Below, one piece after another: positions 17,880 to 27,848 of a stretch of DNA of 64,000 nt. The position numbers were made by a program, and so were the translations under genes. The notes beneath the pieces are model-generated. The model made no database searches and was not told the origin of the DNA. It saw only the letters and a program-made list of their open reading frames with translations. Source of the stretch: Pyrococcus sp. NA2 (GTDB taxonomy: Archaea; Methanobacteriota_B; Thermococci; Thermococcales; Thermococcaceae); the NCBI RefSeq assembly GCF_000211475.1, contig NC_015474.1, positions 620,001 through 684,000 on the forward strand, read 5' to 3'. How positions within the stretch are numbered: position 1 is the first letter of the stretch; every line of letters starts with the position of its first letter.

Positions 17880-17949
17880 TTAAGCAGGAGGTGCCTAAAG
17901 ATATTGTATTACATTAATCGAAAGTTTTTTAAGCAGGAGGTGCCTAAAG
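17880..17949 (+). repeat. 21-bp direct repeat carrying an SD sequence
   Basis: The 21 bases TTAAGCAGGAGGTGCCTAAAG occur at 17880-17900 and again, without mismatch, at 17929-17949. The second copy is the ribosome-binding site of the PH-domain gene and runs into its GTG start; the first copy has an equally good SD but leads into no conserved frame. The copies are 49 bp apart, start to start, so a local duplication is the simplest cause. Confidence 0.85.
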
Positions 17950-18303
17950 TGGCCCTTTCAGACTATCTGTTGCCTGGAGAAGATATAAGGTTTCAGAGTA
18001 AGAGCTTTGTAGAGTACGGTGGAAATAGATATCAAGTAATCGTGACCAATAAGAGGATAATACTCTACGCTCAGAGGGGATGGATATTCAAAAGTGATGA
18101 CGTCGTGACTTTTAAACTTGAAGACATCCAGGGAATCAAGTACAAGGAAGAGGGAATAATTGGAAAGAAAGGTATCATTGAGATACACGCAAAGACCATT
18201 GCAAAGCTTTCTGGACCAGCCTCTGAGATGAAAGCTCTCTATCAGCAACTTCTTGGATTCTTGTGATGTCACTAAGCTGGAAGGGCCACTTTGGGCACCT
18301 CCT
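17935..18303. repeat. 27-bp inverted repeat enclosing the PH-domain gene
   Basis: The left arm is 17935-17961, which covers the SD, the GTG start and the first codons of the PH-domain gene. The right arm is 18277-18303, starting 10 bases after its stop codon. The arms match in 25 of 27 positions, and both differences leave a G-U pair in the plus-strand RNA, so all 27 positions could pair. The message could therefore fold back and hide its own ribosome-binding site. Confidence 0.85.
17949..18266 (+). CDS. Small PH-like domain protein (bacterial/archaeal PH fold)
   Basis: A 105-residue protein whose whole length looks like the bacterial-type PH domain: LLPGEDIRFQSKS, then YQVIVTNKRIILYAQ and FKLEDIQGIKYKEEG, with a final helix. 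The 'TNKRIILY' strand followed by an 'I-x-D-I/V-x-G-I' strand is the mark of this fold. It has no transmembrane segment, so it may bind a membrane or protein partner. GTG 17949 is chosen because GGAGGTG lies five bases ahead. The frame is open upstream to 17838, but that part is the non-coding repeat region. The gene is followed by a small zinc-ribbon gene. Confidence 0.72.
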   Translation: MALSDYLLPGEDIRFQSKSFVEYGGNRYQVIVTNKRIILYAQRGWIFKSDDVVTFKLEDIQGIKYKEEGIIGKKGIIEIHAKTIAKLSGPASEMKALYQQLLGFL

Positions 18304-18328
18304 AACAATATGTAAGGAGGGTTAATAA

Positions 18329-18523
18329 ATGGCCCTCGTATGTGCCATGTGTGGACGAAAGAAGAAACGTTTTGGAGGGCCAGCCTTTTATCAGTGCAAG
18401 AACTGTGGTGCGGTATATTGTGCCGATTGCAGGAGAAAGTTTGGGAGAAAGGGAGGTTTTCTAGGATTCGGAGCGAAGCCAGCATGTCCTAGATGTGGAA
18501 GTACAGAGTGGAGGAAAGTTTAA
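18329..18523 (+). CDS. Small zinc-ribbon protein, function unknown
   Basis: A 64-residue basic protein with four CxxC pairs: CAMC, CKNC, CADC and CPRC. These would make two zinc ribbons or a treble-clef-like fold. The SD GGAGGG lies eight bases before the ATG. It is 62 bp downstream of the PH-domain gene on the same strand and may be co-transcribed with it, past the right arm of the inverted repeat. Small proteins of this sort occur widely in Thermococcales, without a known role. Confidence 0.75.
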   Translation: MALVCAMCGRKKKRFGGPAFYQCKNCGAVYCADCRRKFGRKGGFLGFGAKPACPRCGSTEWRKV

Positions 18524-18560
18524 ACCCTTTTTACTTTTTTATTTTTCATTTTTGCAATTC
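18524..18560 (+). terminator. T-rich transcription stop region
   Basis: After the stop codon of the zinc-ribbon gene come runs of five to six T (CCCTTTTTACTTTTTTATTTTTCATTTT region). Archaeal RNA polymerase stops at such U tracts without needing a hairpin. Confidence 0.55.
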
Positions 18561-18605
18561 CTCGTATCCACCATGGATTGTGTCTTGTAAGGTAAAAGAA
18601 AAGAA

Positions 18606-19805
18606 TCATCCGTAAATGACTTCATGTGACATTATGCTCTGCAACAGCTTCTTCTCATTGCCGAGCACTTTATCTACTGCCTTAAGGAAGTCTTCCTGGG
18701 TTACGTATGTTCTTCTCTCCCTTATCGCGAACATACCAGCTTCTGTTGCTATAGCCTTCAAATCGGCTCCACTCGCACCTTCAGTCATCTCCGCTATCAC
18801 CCTCAGATCAACGTTCTTGAGTTTCATCCTCCTCGTGTGAACCTTGAGTATCTCAAGTCTTCCCTCAAAGTCCGGCAATGGAACTTCGATAAGCCTATCA
18901 AATCTACCCGGTCTGAGCAAGGCTGGGTCAAGAATGTCGGGTCTATTTGTAGCGGCTATGACCTTTACATTCCCTCTCGGGTCAAAGCCATCCATCTCGG
19001 CTAGGAGTTGCATCAGGGTTCTGTTTACTTCTCTTTCTCCTCCCGTTGTTTCGTCCATTCTCTTTGCACCAATGGCATCTATCTCGTCAATGAATATTAT
19101 ACTTGGAGCTTTCTCCTTTGCTAACTCAAAGAGCTCATGAACTAATCTAGCTCCCTCTCCTATGTACTTTCTAACGAGCTCGCTTCCAACGACCCTAATG
19201 AACGTTGCGTTTACCTCATGGGCTAAAGCTTTGGCCATTAGCGTTTTTCCACATCCTGGGGGTCCATATAGGAGAACTCCCTTTGGTGGATCTATTCCTA
19301 CCTCTTCAAAGAGTTCTGGATGCTTCAAAGGCAGTTCAATTGCCTCTCTCAGCTCTTGCAACTGCTTCTTCAATCCACCTATGTCGTTGTAAGTGACATT
19401 GGGCCTCTCTATGACCTCAAATCCAAGAACTGCTGGATCCTTTGAGGATGGTAATATCTCTATCACGGCCATTGTCCTCTGGTCAAGTGCAACCCTCGTT
19501 CCTGGCCTGAGCTTCTTTCTGTCTATCCATGGCGCTATCCTAACGACGAACCTAGGCCCATTATAGTTCTGAACTATGGCTCTATCATCATCGAGAACCT
19601 CGATGACAGTTCCGGCAAAGGCGGGTGGTTGCCTCAATCTTGCCATCTCGCTCCTAAGTCTAGAGAGCTCTCTCTCAAGCCTCTCCTTATCAGCTTCAAG
19701 CATTCTCACTTGAAGTTCAAGTTGCCTGATTCTCCTTTTTAAATAAGTGATGTAATCATCATAATTCCCCTCGAATTGAACTTCGTCTCCGCTCATTATA
19801 CTCAC
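18606..19805 (-). CDS. pan: Proteasome-activating nucleotidase PAN
   Basis: The hexameric AAA+ ATPase that unfolds substrates and feeds them to the 20S proteasome. The 399-residue protein has an N-terminal coiled coil (residues about 15-60, [20 protein letters not shown]), an OB ring domain, then the AAA module with Walker A GPPGCGKT, Walker [12 protein letters not shown] and the second region of homology ([18 protein letters not shown]). The last residues, VIYG, fit the HbYX motif that opens the proteasome gate. The start has a GAGGTGAG SD. It is transcribed alone. Confidence 0.96.
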   Translation of the reverse strand: MSIMSGDEVQFEGNYDDYITYLKRRIRQLELQVRMLEADKERLERELSRLRSEMARLRQPPAFAGTVIEVLDDDRAIVQNYNGPRFVVRIAPWIDRKKLRPGTRVALDQRTMAVIEILPSSKDPAVLGFEVIERPNVTYNDIGGLKKQLQELREAIELPLKHPELFEEVGIDPPKGVLLYGPPGCGKTLMAKALAHEVNATFIRVVGSELVRKYIGEGARLVHELFELAKEKAPSIIFIDEIDAIGAKRMDETTGGEREVNRTLMQLLAEMDGFDPRGNVKVIAATNRPDILDPALLRPGRFDRLIEVPLPDFEGRLEILKVHTRRMKLKNVDLRVIAEMTEGASGADLKAIATEAGMFAIRERRTYVTQEDFLKAVDKVLGNEKKLLQSIMSHEVIYG

Positions 19806-19870
19806 CTCTTACCAAGATGAAGTTACAACTTTCCTGCCTTATAAAGGTTTGTTTGAAAACGGAGAAATGG

Positions 19871-20965
19871 TCAAGTTTGTTCCCCCAAGAATTCAAGAGC
19901 CTTCTCGCTTTTCTTATCAAAAAGGACGAGGAGATCTTCTTTAACTCTAATGGTGACCTTTTCCCCGAATGTGAAATGCTCCCCTTCAGGTGCAAACACC
20001 TTGACTATGGAATCATTGACAGAAATTGTGACTATCTGTTCTCTTCCCAGTGGTTCAAATGAGTAAACCTCCCCTATGATTCCCTCCGATGTTCCCTTTA
20101 CGACCTCAGCATCGTGTGGCCTAAAGCCTATTATTACATCCTTTACACCCGTCCTCTCTACGATCTCCTTGTAGTGGGCTGGTATTGGAAGTGAGCTCTC
20201 ACCTGTTATGACGAGCCTACCGTCCTCCACCTTAGCTTCAATGAAGTTCATTGGTGGGTTACCCAAGAATCCACCTACGAATTTGTATTTTGGCTTGTAG
20301 TACACCTCATCAGGTGTCCCCACCTGAAGTATTTTGCCCTCCCTTATTACCGCTATCCTATCTGCCATTGCCAGAGCTTCGGCCTGATCATGGGTCACAT
20401 AAACTGTTGTTATCCCAAGTTCCTTCTGAAGCCTCTTCAGTTCGGCCCTAACTTCAAGCCTTAGAAGGGCATCTAAGTTGCTGAGAGGTTCGTCCAGTAG
20501 TAGGACTTCCGGTTCCTTTACCAAGGCCCTTGCTATTGCCACCCTCTGCTGTTGACCTCCACTCAGTTGCCATGGGTACCTCTCGAGGAGATTCTCTATG
20601 TGAAGCATCTTTGAAACCTCTCTAACCTTCCTATCTATCTCCTCTTTTGGAACCTTTCTTAGCTCCAATGGAAAGGCAATATTTTTGTAGACTGTCATGT
20701 GAGGGTAAAGTGCCCAGTTCTGGAAGACAAGACCAACATTCCTGTCCTTTGGTGGCAGCTCGGTTACGTCCCTTTCGTCGAAGTATATCCTCCCAGAGGT
20801 GGGCCTGTATATACCTGCGATCGTATAAAGTAAGGTGGATTTTCCGCTTCCAGATGGTCCGAGGAGTGCCATGAACTCTCCATCCTTTATCTCGAGATTT
20901 ATATTGTCTAAGGCAGTGAAGTTTCCAAACTTCTTGACTATATTCTCGAGCTTTATATTGACCAC
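19871..20965 (-). CDS. Sugar-type ABC importer ATPase (MalK/UgpC family)
   Basis: The ATPase of a carbohydrate ABC importer, 364 residues. Walker A is GPSGSGKST, the signature is LSGGQQQRVAIARAL, Walker B is VLLLDEPLSNLDA, and the H-loop is VTHDQAEA. A C-terminal regulatory OB-type domain (about residues 240-364) marks the MalK group. It is the last gene of a four-gene operon with two permeases and a binding protein. A very similar Pyrococcus ATPase structure is known. The transported sugar cannot be told from this subunit. Confidence 0.93.
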   Translation of the reverse strand: MVNIKLENIVKKFGNFTALDNINLEIKDGEFMALLGPSGSGKSTLLYTIAGIYRPTSGRIYFDERDVTELPPKDRNVGLVFQNWALYPHMTVYKNIAFPLELRKVPKEEIDRKVREVSKMLHIENLLERYPWQLSGGQQQRVAIARALVKEPEVLLLDEPLSNLDALLRLEVRAELKRLQKELGITTVYVTHDQAEALAMADRIAVIREGKILQVGTPDEVYYKPKYKFVGGFLGNPPMNFIEAKVEDGRLVITGESSLPIPAHYKEIVERTGVKDVIIGFRPHDAEVVKGTSEGIIGEVYSFEPLGREQIVTISVNDSIVKVFAPEGEHFTFGEKVTIRVKEDLLVLFDKKSEKALEFLGEQT

Positions 20966-20982
20966 TCACACCACCCCCTCTC

Positions 20983-21855
20983 TCATCCTTTAATACCACC
21001 TGAGTAACCTTTGAGGAGGATCTGTTGGGCCGTCAGGAAGAATATTATCGTTGGTAGAAGGTATAGAGTTCCTGCAGCGGCTATCATTGGCATATGCGTA
21101 TACTCTGCCTCTATATTGGCCTCTATGAATGTTGCAAGGGTTTGATCGATGAGGAATGTTCTCACATAGATTATGTCTTGCCACCCGGCTAAGAATGAAA
21201 ACAGGGCAACTGCCAAGATTCCTGGCTTTATAAGGGGTAGCATTATCTTCCTCCAGACGGTTATCCTGGACGCCCCATCTATAATTCCAGACCATTCAAA
21301 CTCCCAGGGAATCGTGTCGAAGAATCCTTTCATGAGCCATACGGACATTGGAACTTCAAGGGCAGCCCTTGCAAATATCACATATATGAAGGAGTATAAT
21401 CTAACAAGATTCTGCTCTCCAGGAAATGAAACCCTATAGAGGAGGTAAACTCCAACGATTAAAGCCACCCCAGGAAATGCGTGAAGTAACATGAGTGAAA
21501 CTATTAGCGGTTTTCTCCCTCTGAAATCCATTCTTGAGAGAGCATATCCAGACATTATGCTGACAAGCGTTACTAGACCTGAAACTCCCAGAGCCACTAT
21601 TAGCGTGTTCAGGACTATTCTTGCCATGTTGACCCTAACTCCACCCGTGATTGCAAGCTTGCCCCTAATCACGTTTATCCAGTTCTCTATAGTTAGGTGA
21701 GCCTGCCTAAAATCGAAGTTCGTAATCATAGTTGTGCTAAAACTTGAGAGTACTAGGAGAGTAAATCCAATCAGGAGGGGTAGAGTTGCTAGGAATATTG
21801 CGAGGATTATTATCAGCTCTCCTCTTCTTTCCCTTGTTTCAACGTCTTTCATCAT
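20983..21855 (-). CDS. ABC importer permease, MalG-like
   Basis: A 290-residue membrane protein with six predicted helices. It has the EAA motif that docks on the ATPase (SGIIDGASRITVWRKIMLPLIKPGI) in the third cytoplasmic loop, and the overall order of MalG-family permeases. The start overlaps the upstream permease by 4 bp. With the MalF-like partner it forms the channel of the importer. Confidence 0.9.
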   Translation of the reverse strand: MMKDVETRERRGELIIILAIFLATLPLLIGFTLLVLSSFSTTMITNFDFRQAHLTIENWINVIRGKLAITGGVRVNMARIVLNTLIVALGVSGLVTLVSIMSGYALSRMDFRGRKPLIVSLMLLHAFPGVALIVGVYLLYRVSFPGEQNLVRLYSFIYVIFARAALEVPMSVWLMKGFFDTIPWEFEWSGIIDGASRITVWRKIMLPLIKPGILAVALFSFLAGWQDIIYVRTFLIDQTLATFIEANIEAEYTHMPMIAAAGTLYLLPTIIFFLTAQQILLKGYSGGIKG

Positions 21856-22790
21856 AGATCACCCCTGGGCTTCCTTATCATCTCTTCAAATTTCAGAACC
21901 TTCAAAGTTATCAACCCGCCTATGATTCCTAAGATTGAGAGAATTACTGCTGCAGCGGCTGCAAGCCCCTGATCTTGTTCTCCCCTTCCAAATGCAGTGT
22001 TGAAGACGTAAAGTGCAAGGGTCGTTCCATAGTCCCTATCAACAAGATCCCATTCCACCAGGAGGAAGAGATGAGGATATGTTGTTAAGAGGCTTAGGAA
22101 CTGCCAAGTTAAAACGTAGAGGAAGTGCCATTTCATTAACGGAAGGAGAATCCTCTTGGAAATCTCCCAAGCTGAAGCTCCATCAACTCTTGCGGCTATC
22201 ACGAGTTCTTTTGGAATCTGATTTAAGGCAGAGGTGAAGACTATCATTCCAAAGCTAACGCCAACAAGTCCATTAACAAATATTATGATGCTCCAAGCAC
22301 CCCAGGGAATTATTTGACCCCAAGGGATTGGATCATGAATTAGCCCTAATTTAAGGAGGATAGCATTCAACGTTCCTATCTTACTCCCATGGAAGAAGTA
22401 GTACCAGACAAGACTGTAAACTGCTATGGGAGACATTCTTGGAAGTAGCCACAGCAACCTAAACACGCTTCCAGGTCTCTCGCTCATGAAGAATGTTCCA
22501 AGTGCAAGTCCTAGGCCACCGAGAACGTTAATTGTTAGTGTTATAAGCACGAAAACAATTGTGGTCAAGACAACGGCCTTGAAAGTTGGATCGTACCTAA
22601 ACATGTGAATCAGTCTTTCATAATTGTAAGCCCCAACGAAATCCCCCAAATATCTCTCAACGTTCCAGTTCCTCATCCCCGTGAAGCTGATATAAATTGT
22701 TAACACAAGGGGGATAACGTAGAATAACACCACCATAAACAGCATTGGAAAGAGGAAAAAGGAAAGAGTTCGAATCCTATCTTTACTCAT
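21852..22790 (-). CDS. ABC importer permease, MalF-like
   Basis: A 312-residue permease with six hydrophobic helices and the EAA loop VIAARVDGASAWEISKRILLPLMK. The N-terminal region lacks the extra large periplasmic loop of E. coli MalF, as is usual in archaeal importers. It abuts the binding-protein gene upstream by a single base and overlaps the next permease by 4 bp. Confidence 0.9.
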   Translation of the reverse strand: MSKDRIRTLSFFLFPMLFMVVLFYVIPLVLTIYISFTGMRNWNVERYLGDFVGAYNYERLIHMFRYDPTFKAVVLTTIVFVLITLTINVLGGLGLALGTFFMSERPGSVFRLLWLLPRMSPIAVYSLVWYYFFHGSKIGTLNAILLKLGLIHDPIPWGQIIPWGAWSIIIFVNGLVGVSFGMIVFTSALNQIPKELVIAARVDGASAWEISKRILLPLMKWHFLYVLTWQFLSLLTTYPHLFLLVEWDLVDRDYGTTLALYVFNTAFGRGEQDQGLAAAAAVILSILGIIGGLITLKVLKFEEMIRKPRGDL

Positions 22791-24425
22791 TCAATCACCC
22801 CTGGGGAACTTCCAGTCCTTTGGTATCTCACCCACTATCTCGACGTTCTTTGAGAGCTCTATGTCGGCCTTTATCTTGTCCTCTATGTACTTCACGGCTT
22901 CTTCGGGTGTCATTTCTCCCCTTAGCACCTTGTCTACTGCTTCCTTGAATATATCAGCTAACGCTGGATACTTTGGATGAGCTGGGGTTAAGTGCGTGTA
23001 TTCGAGCATGTAGCTAACATCAGCTAAGAACTGGGCATTTATCGGGTTAACGGTCTTTGCGACTATGTCCCTTATGTTGTCCTTAACCTCTGGGGCAAGA
23101 TCGAGGTCGAGGTTCTTGAGTTTGTTAAGCCAGTTCTGATCCTTAATAAGCTCTGCCGCTGCCTTTCTGACAGGTAGGTGGGCAGATATTACGCTGTGAA
23201 TTGCATTTATCTCTGGATCGCTGGCCTTGACGATCATTAGGAATGCAAGTTCGTGATAAATCTCCTTTAACTCCTCATACTTAGGATTGAGTTGGCCAGC
23301 CTTTGAGTTTATCATCCAGATGAATGGCTGACTTAGGGTCACTGGCTTGTCTCCCTTTTCTCCGGCTGGGAATAGTGTGTATGCGAACCACTCCTTAACT
23401 TCCTCTGGCTTAAGTGGCCTAGGTGTTCCCTCCTTGCTGTAATATTTCTTAGTCTGCCATTCCGTCCAGTACCATGTTCCTCCTATGTCAAATAGTGTTC
23501 TTCCCTCTACAATCGTTGGGTGTATCTGCTTTGCCCAATCCCAGCTCATTATGTCCTTTGGTAATAATCCATCTTGGGCGAACTTCCACTCCACGTAGAG
23601 CCACTTGTAAACAGCTGGAACATCAAGAACAAGCTTGCCTGTGTTCTCATCGTATAGCTTGCCTCCAAATGCGAAGATGAATTGTATCAAATCTGGATGT
23701 GCTGAGCCTTTCCTGTGTATCAGACCCCACTCTGCACAATCCTTTTCTTTGGCCTTCTTGGCCCAGTAATAAACGTCACTCCATGTGAATTCTCCTGCTT
23801 TAACTTTTTCAGGTAAAGTCGATACGTCAAGGCCTACACACTTTGCAACATCTTTCCTAATATAAAGTGGCCTGGCCTCGGTGTCTTGAGGTAGTCCGTA
23901 AAGCTTGCCTTTGTACTTGGCGGCATTTAGAAGGGATGGGTAAAAGTCATTTATCAAATCCTGATAAGCCTTTGCGTACTCAGTGATATCGAGAATATAT
24001 CCTTCCTCAGCTAAATTAGGTAAGACGACATACCCATTTGCAAAGAAGTCTCCCGCTTGGCCAAGTGGTTGTTTACTCAAGAATTCTTTATATTGGCTAT
24101 TTGGATCTTGATCATACTTTATGCTTACAGTTATCTTCACCTTAATTCCATTTTGCTCCCAGATCCTGTTTATCTTGTAAGCAGCGTCAACTATTCCATA
24201 AACTCTCATGACACTATTTGGATCTCCTGAACCCCAAGCTGAGAACTTCACTTCGTTTATTCCGTTTTTCTCAAGAACCTTTCCAATTTCGATGACATCC
24301 TTGGTGAAGTCTCCTGTAAGTTCAACCTTAGTGGGTGCTTGAGTTTCTGTTCCCCCTCCTATACAACCACTTGCAACCACAGCAAATAATAGTAGCCCCA
24401 CTAGTATTAACCCCTTCCACTTCAT
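22791..24425 (-). CDS. Extracellular solute-binding lipoprotein of the sugar ABC importer
   Basis: A 544-residue family 1 solute-binding protein. The N terminus KGLILVGLLLFAVVASGC is a lipoprotein signal with lipobox ASGC; the Cys becomes the lipid anchor and a GGGTETQ linker follows. At 544 residues it is longer than the usual 400-450, matching binding proteins for oligosaccharides. Aromatic residues (WYWTEW, MSWDW) could line a sugar site. It is the first gene of the importer operon, preceded by a GGGGTGA SD. The sugar is unknown. Confidence 0.88.
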   Translation of the reverse strand: MKWKGLILVGLLLFAVVASGCIGGGTETQAPTKVELTGDFTKDVIEIGKVLEKNGINEVKFSAWGSGDPNSVMRVYGIVDAAYKINRIWEQNGIKVKITVSIKYDQDPNSQYKEFLSKQPLGQAGDFFANGYVVLPNLAEEGYILDITEYAKAYQDLINDFYPSLLNAAKYKGKLYGLPQDTEARPLYIRKDVAKCVGLDVSTLPEKVKAGEFTWSDVYYWAKKAKEKDCAEWGLIHRKGSAHPDLIQFIFAFGGKLYDENTGKLVLDVPAVYKWLYVEWKFAQDGLLPKDIMSWDWAKQIHPTIVEGRTLFDIGGTWYWTEWQTKKYYSKEGTPRPLKPEEVKEWFAYTLFPAGEKGDKPVTLSQPFIWMINSKAGQLNPKYEELKEIYHELAFLMIVKASDPEINAIHSVISAHLPVRKAAAELIKDQNWLNKLKNLDLDLAPEVKDNIRDIVAKTVNPINAQFLADVSYMLEYTHLTPAHPKYPALADIFKEAVDKVLRGEMTPEEAVKYIEDKIKADIELSKNVEIVGEIPKDWKFPRGD

Positions 24426-24551
24426 TTTTTCACCCCCTAGAACAAGGAGTTACACAAAAACAAGATCTGATGTTAGATTGTTCAAACCATCTAAAAAGTA
24501 TTTCGGTTGAATATGTGACATCAGTTAGACAAAAAGAAATAAAATAACAGG

Positions 24552-25778
24552 CTAAAGTTCCTCCTTTATTGTCTCGGCTAATCTTCTGACTCCCTCTTTA
24601 ATCTGTTCCTCATCTACATATGTAAAGTTCAATCTCATCGTATTCTTGATGTCCCTATGGGCATAGAATGCCTCTCCTGGGACGTAGGCAACTCCCTTCT
24701 TCACTGCCTTCCTAAGCATTTCTGTTGCATTGATGCCTTCGGGTAGCGTGACCCAGACGAACATTCCCCCTTCAGGTCTTGTCCATCTGACACCTTCAGG
24801 CATGTATTCTTCCAATGCTTCCAACATGGCGTCTCTCCTGGGCTTATAGAACTCAATTATCTTTGGAATGTGCCTGTCTAAGTAGCCACCATCAACGTAT
24901 CTCCATGCGACGACTTGACCAAAGGAGTTTGTACATAGATCTGTGCTCTGCTTTGCTATCTCTAACTTTCTTATGATTCCTGGATCTCCAACCACCCATC
25001 CAAGCCTAAATCCAGGAGCAAGTATCTTTGAGAATGTTCCAAGGTAGAGAACTCTCCCCTCTCTGTCAAAACTCTTTACCTTCTTCACTTGCTTGCCTGA
25101 GTACCTCAGCTCTCCGTATGGATCATCTTCAACTACAATGAAATCGTATTCATTTGCAAGCTCCAAGAGATACTTTCTTCTATCTTCTGTCATTGTGACT
25201 CCTGCTGGATTCTGGAATGTGGGGACTGTGTAAACTATCTTTACCTTCTTTCCTTGGGATCTCAGTTCCCTAAGCTTCTCTTCAAGCACATCAACTTTCA
25301 TTCCCTCATCATCTAGTGGGATTTGAACATAAGTTGGCTCATAGAAATTGAATGCCTGAAGAGCGGCCAAGTATGTTGGGGCCTCAACAACCACAATGTC
25401 TCCGGGATTTATGAATACCCTTCCGATTAAATCAAGGGCCTGTTGGGATCCACTTGTTATCATTATATCATTATCTCGTGAGAACCCGTACCTTCTCTCA
25501 AACCACTTCATTAAGGTTTCCCTTAAGGGCGTGAAACCTTTTGTGGTGCCATATTGTAGGGCCTTATCAGCGTAGTGCGTCATGACCTCGTCAAGAATCT
25601 CCTTTATTATCTCCTTTGGAAACGTCTTGGGGTTTGGCAAACCTCCAGCGAGGCTTATAACATCACTCGTTTCAACGAGCTTGAGGAGCTCCCTAACTTC
25701 TGAAGCTTTCATTTCAAGGGCCTTCTTCGAAAAGAATCTCTCAACATTTCCGAGCATACTCTCCACGACTTCTTCCAT
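24552..25778 (-). CDS. PLP-dependent class I/II aminotransferase (2-aminoadipate/KAT II-like)
   Basis: A 408-residue aminotransferase of fold type I. The PLP lysine is in LGTFSKILAPGFRLGW, with the DDPY motif (VVEDDPYGELRY) and PTFQNPAGVTM before it. Thermococcales enzymes of this group act broadly on aromatic, branched or 2-aminoadipate substrates, and the close P. horikoshii protein was described as a kynurenine aminotransferase II homolog. Start ATG 25778 has an AGGAGGGGG SD. A perfect palindrome sits near its transcription start, so it is likely repressed by some ligand-sensing regulator. Confidence 0.92.
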   Translation of the reverse strand: MEEVVESMLGNVERFFSKKALEMKASEVRELLKLVETSDVISLAGGLPNPKTFPKEIIKEILDEVMTHYADKALQYGTTKGFTPLRETLMKWFERRYGFSRDNDIMITSGSQQALDLIGRVFINPGDIVVVEAPTYLAALQAFNFYEPTYVQIPLDDEGMKVDVLEEKLRELRSQGKKVKIVYTVPTFQNPAGVTMTEDRRKYLLELANEYDFIVVEDDPYGELRYSGKQVKKVKSFDREGRVLYLGTFSKILAPGFRLGWVVGDPGIIRKLEIAKQSTDLCTNSFGQVVAWRYVDGGYLDRHIPKIIEFYKPRRDAMLEALEEYMPEGVRWTRPEGGMFVWVTLPEGINATEMLRKAVKKGVAYVPGEAFYAHRDIKNTMRLNFTYVDEEQIKEGVRRLAETIKEEL

Positions 25779-25813
25779 ATTTTCCCCCTCCTAAATGAAC
25801 ACATACGTTCGTT

Positions 25814-25825
25814 TGAACATGTTCA
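25814..25825. promoter_or_regulatory. 12-bp palindrome, likely operator of the aminotransferase gene
   Basis: TGAACATGTTCA is a perfect palindrome. More GAAC/GTTC half-sites lie next to it toward the gene (from about 25800). A TATA-like element (TTTATATTTTAT on the minus strand, about 25847-25858) would start transcription at or near the palindrome, the usual place for an archaeal repressor site. A weaker inverted repeat TTGAC-n8-GTCAA lies between (25830-25847). Confidence 0.5.
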
Positions 25826-25960
25826 TGCATTGACTATGTTTCGTCAATAAAATATAAATGTTTCGGCATTCCATGATGTAAACCTTTACTTTTGTAAAAG
25901 CATTAGTGTAGAATGTGAACACCAAGGTAAAGAGTCATTCGATAATGATCAAGAAATGGC

Positions 25961-26018
25961 GCGGGGGTAATAACCCGCCCAGGTTCATCGACCCCGCCTT
26001 CGGCGGTACTCCCCGGGC
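25961..26018 (-). ncRNA. GC-rich structured element, candidate small RNA
   Basis: In an AT-rich intergenic stretch these 58 bases are very GC-rich and fold strongly. CCGCC (25994-25998) and GGCGG (26002-26006) close a three-base loop. An outer helix joins 25977-25983 to 26012-26018; on the minus strand all seven positions pair (one G-U), while the plus strand has an A-C mismatch, which favours minus. A further GCGGG/CCCGC pair lies at 25961-25978. No coding frame fits, and I find no clear C/D or H/ACA boxes. GC-rich islands of this kind are how small RNAs were first found in Pyrococcus. Confidence 0.5.
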
Positions 26019-26052
26019 TTCCATATAAAGTTTGTAGAATTGGGATATAAAG

Positions 26053-27423
<1,371 letters not shown>

Positions 27424-27427
<4 letters not shown>

Positions 27428-27636
27428 TTCTCCTCAGGGGCTTTTACTAAAATTATGTCCCCTACAGCAGTTACCTTCTCGTATGGAACTCCAACCCTTT
27501 CCCCTGGCAAGGCAAGTATGAGTATCCTTCCTTCTCCTTCTCGAATATCGATGATAACTTCATCAACCTTGCCTATGTACTTACCCTTCGTATTGTAGAT
27601 ATGTTTTCCATAGATCTTTGAGAGTTGCATAACCAT
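27424..27636 (-). CDS. PRC-barrel domain protein
   Basis: A 70-residue PRC-barrel protein: MQLSKIYGKHIYNTKGKYIGKVDEVIID is the typical opening with the 'G-x-x-V-x-x-G-K-V/I-x-E/D-V' pattern. Such small barrels bind RNA or protein partners. The ATG 27636 (MVMQL) is chosen for its GGAGGTG SD; a longer frame to 27672 runs through the SD. It heads the operon with UPF0146 and R15P isomerase. Confidence 0.82.
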
Positions 27637-27848
27637 TAGACCACCTCCCTTCCTTAAAACTGCTAAAATCAAATCGCTCCATACCTATTTAACAGTTACC
27701 GTTCTTGCACTTACATCACTAACTGGGGCTAAGTCCGTCAAGCATACTTTTTGGTGAGTTATAGCTACCAAAGGGAAAGTGATGCGCAAATTAGATGCAA
27801 ATTTTTATAAGTCAAGGTCTTTAAATAGCCTCTTTGTAGTGGTGAGAG

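Noticed and set aside
19871-24425. Assigning the ABC importer to maltose or trehalose by name
   Set aside because: The sequence shows a MalK-type ATPase and a sugar-type binding protein, but nothing fixes the sugar. No glycoside hydrolase or TrmB-type regulator gene lies next to it.
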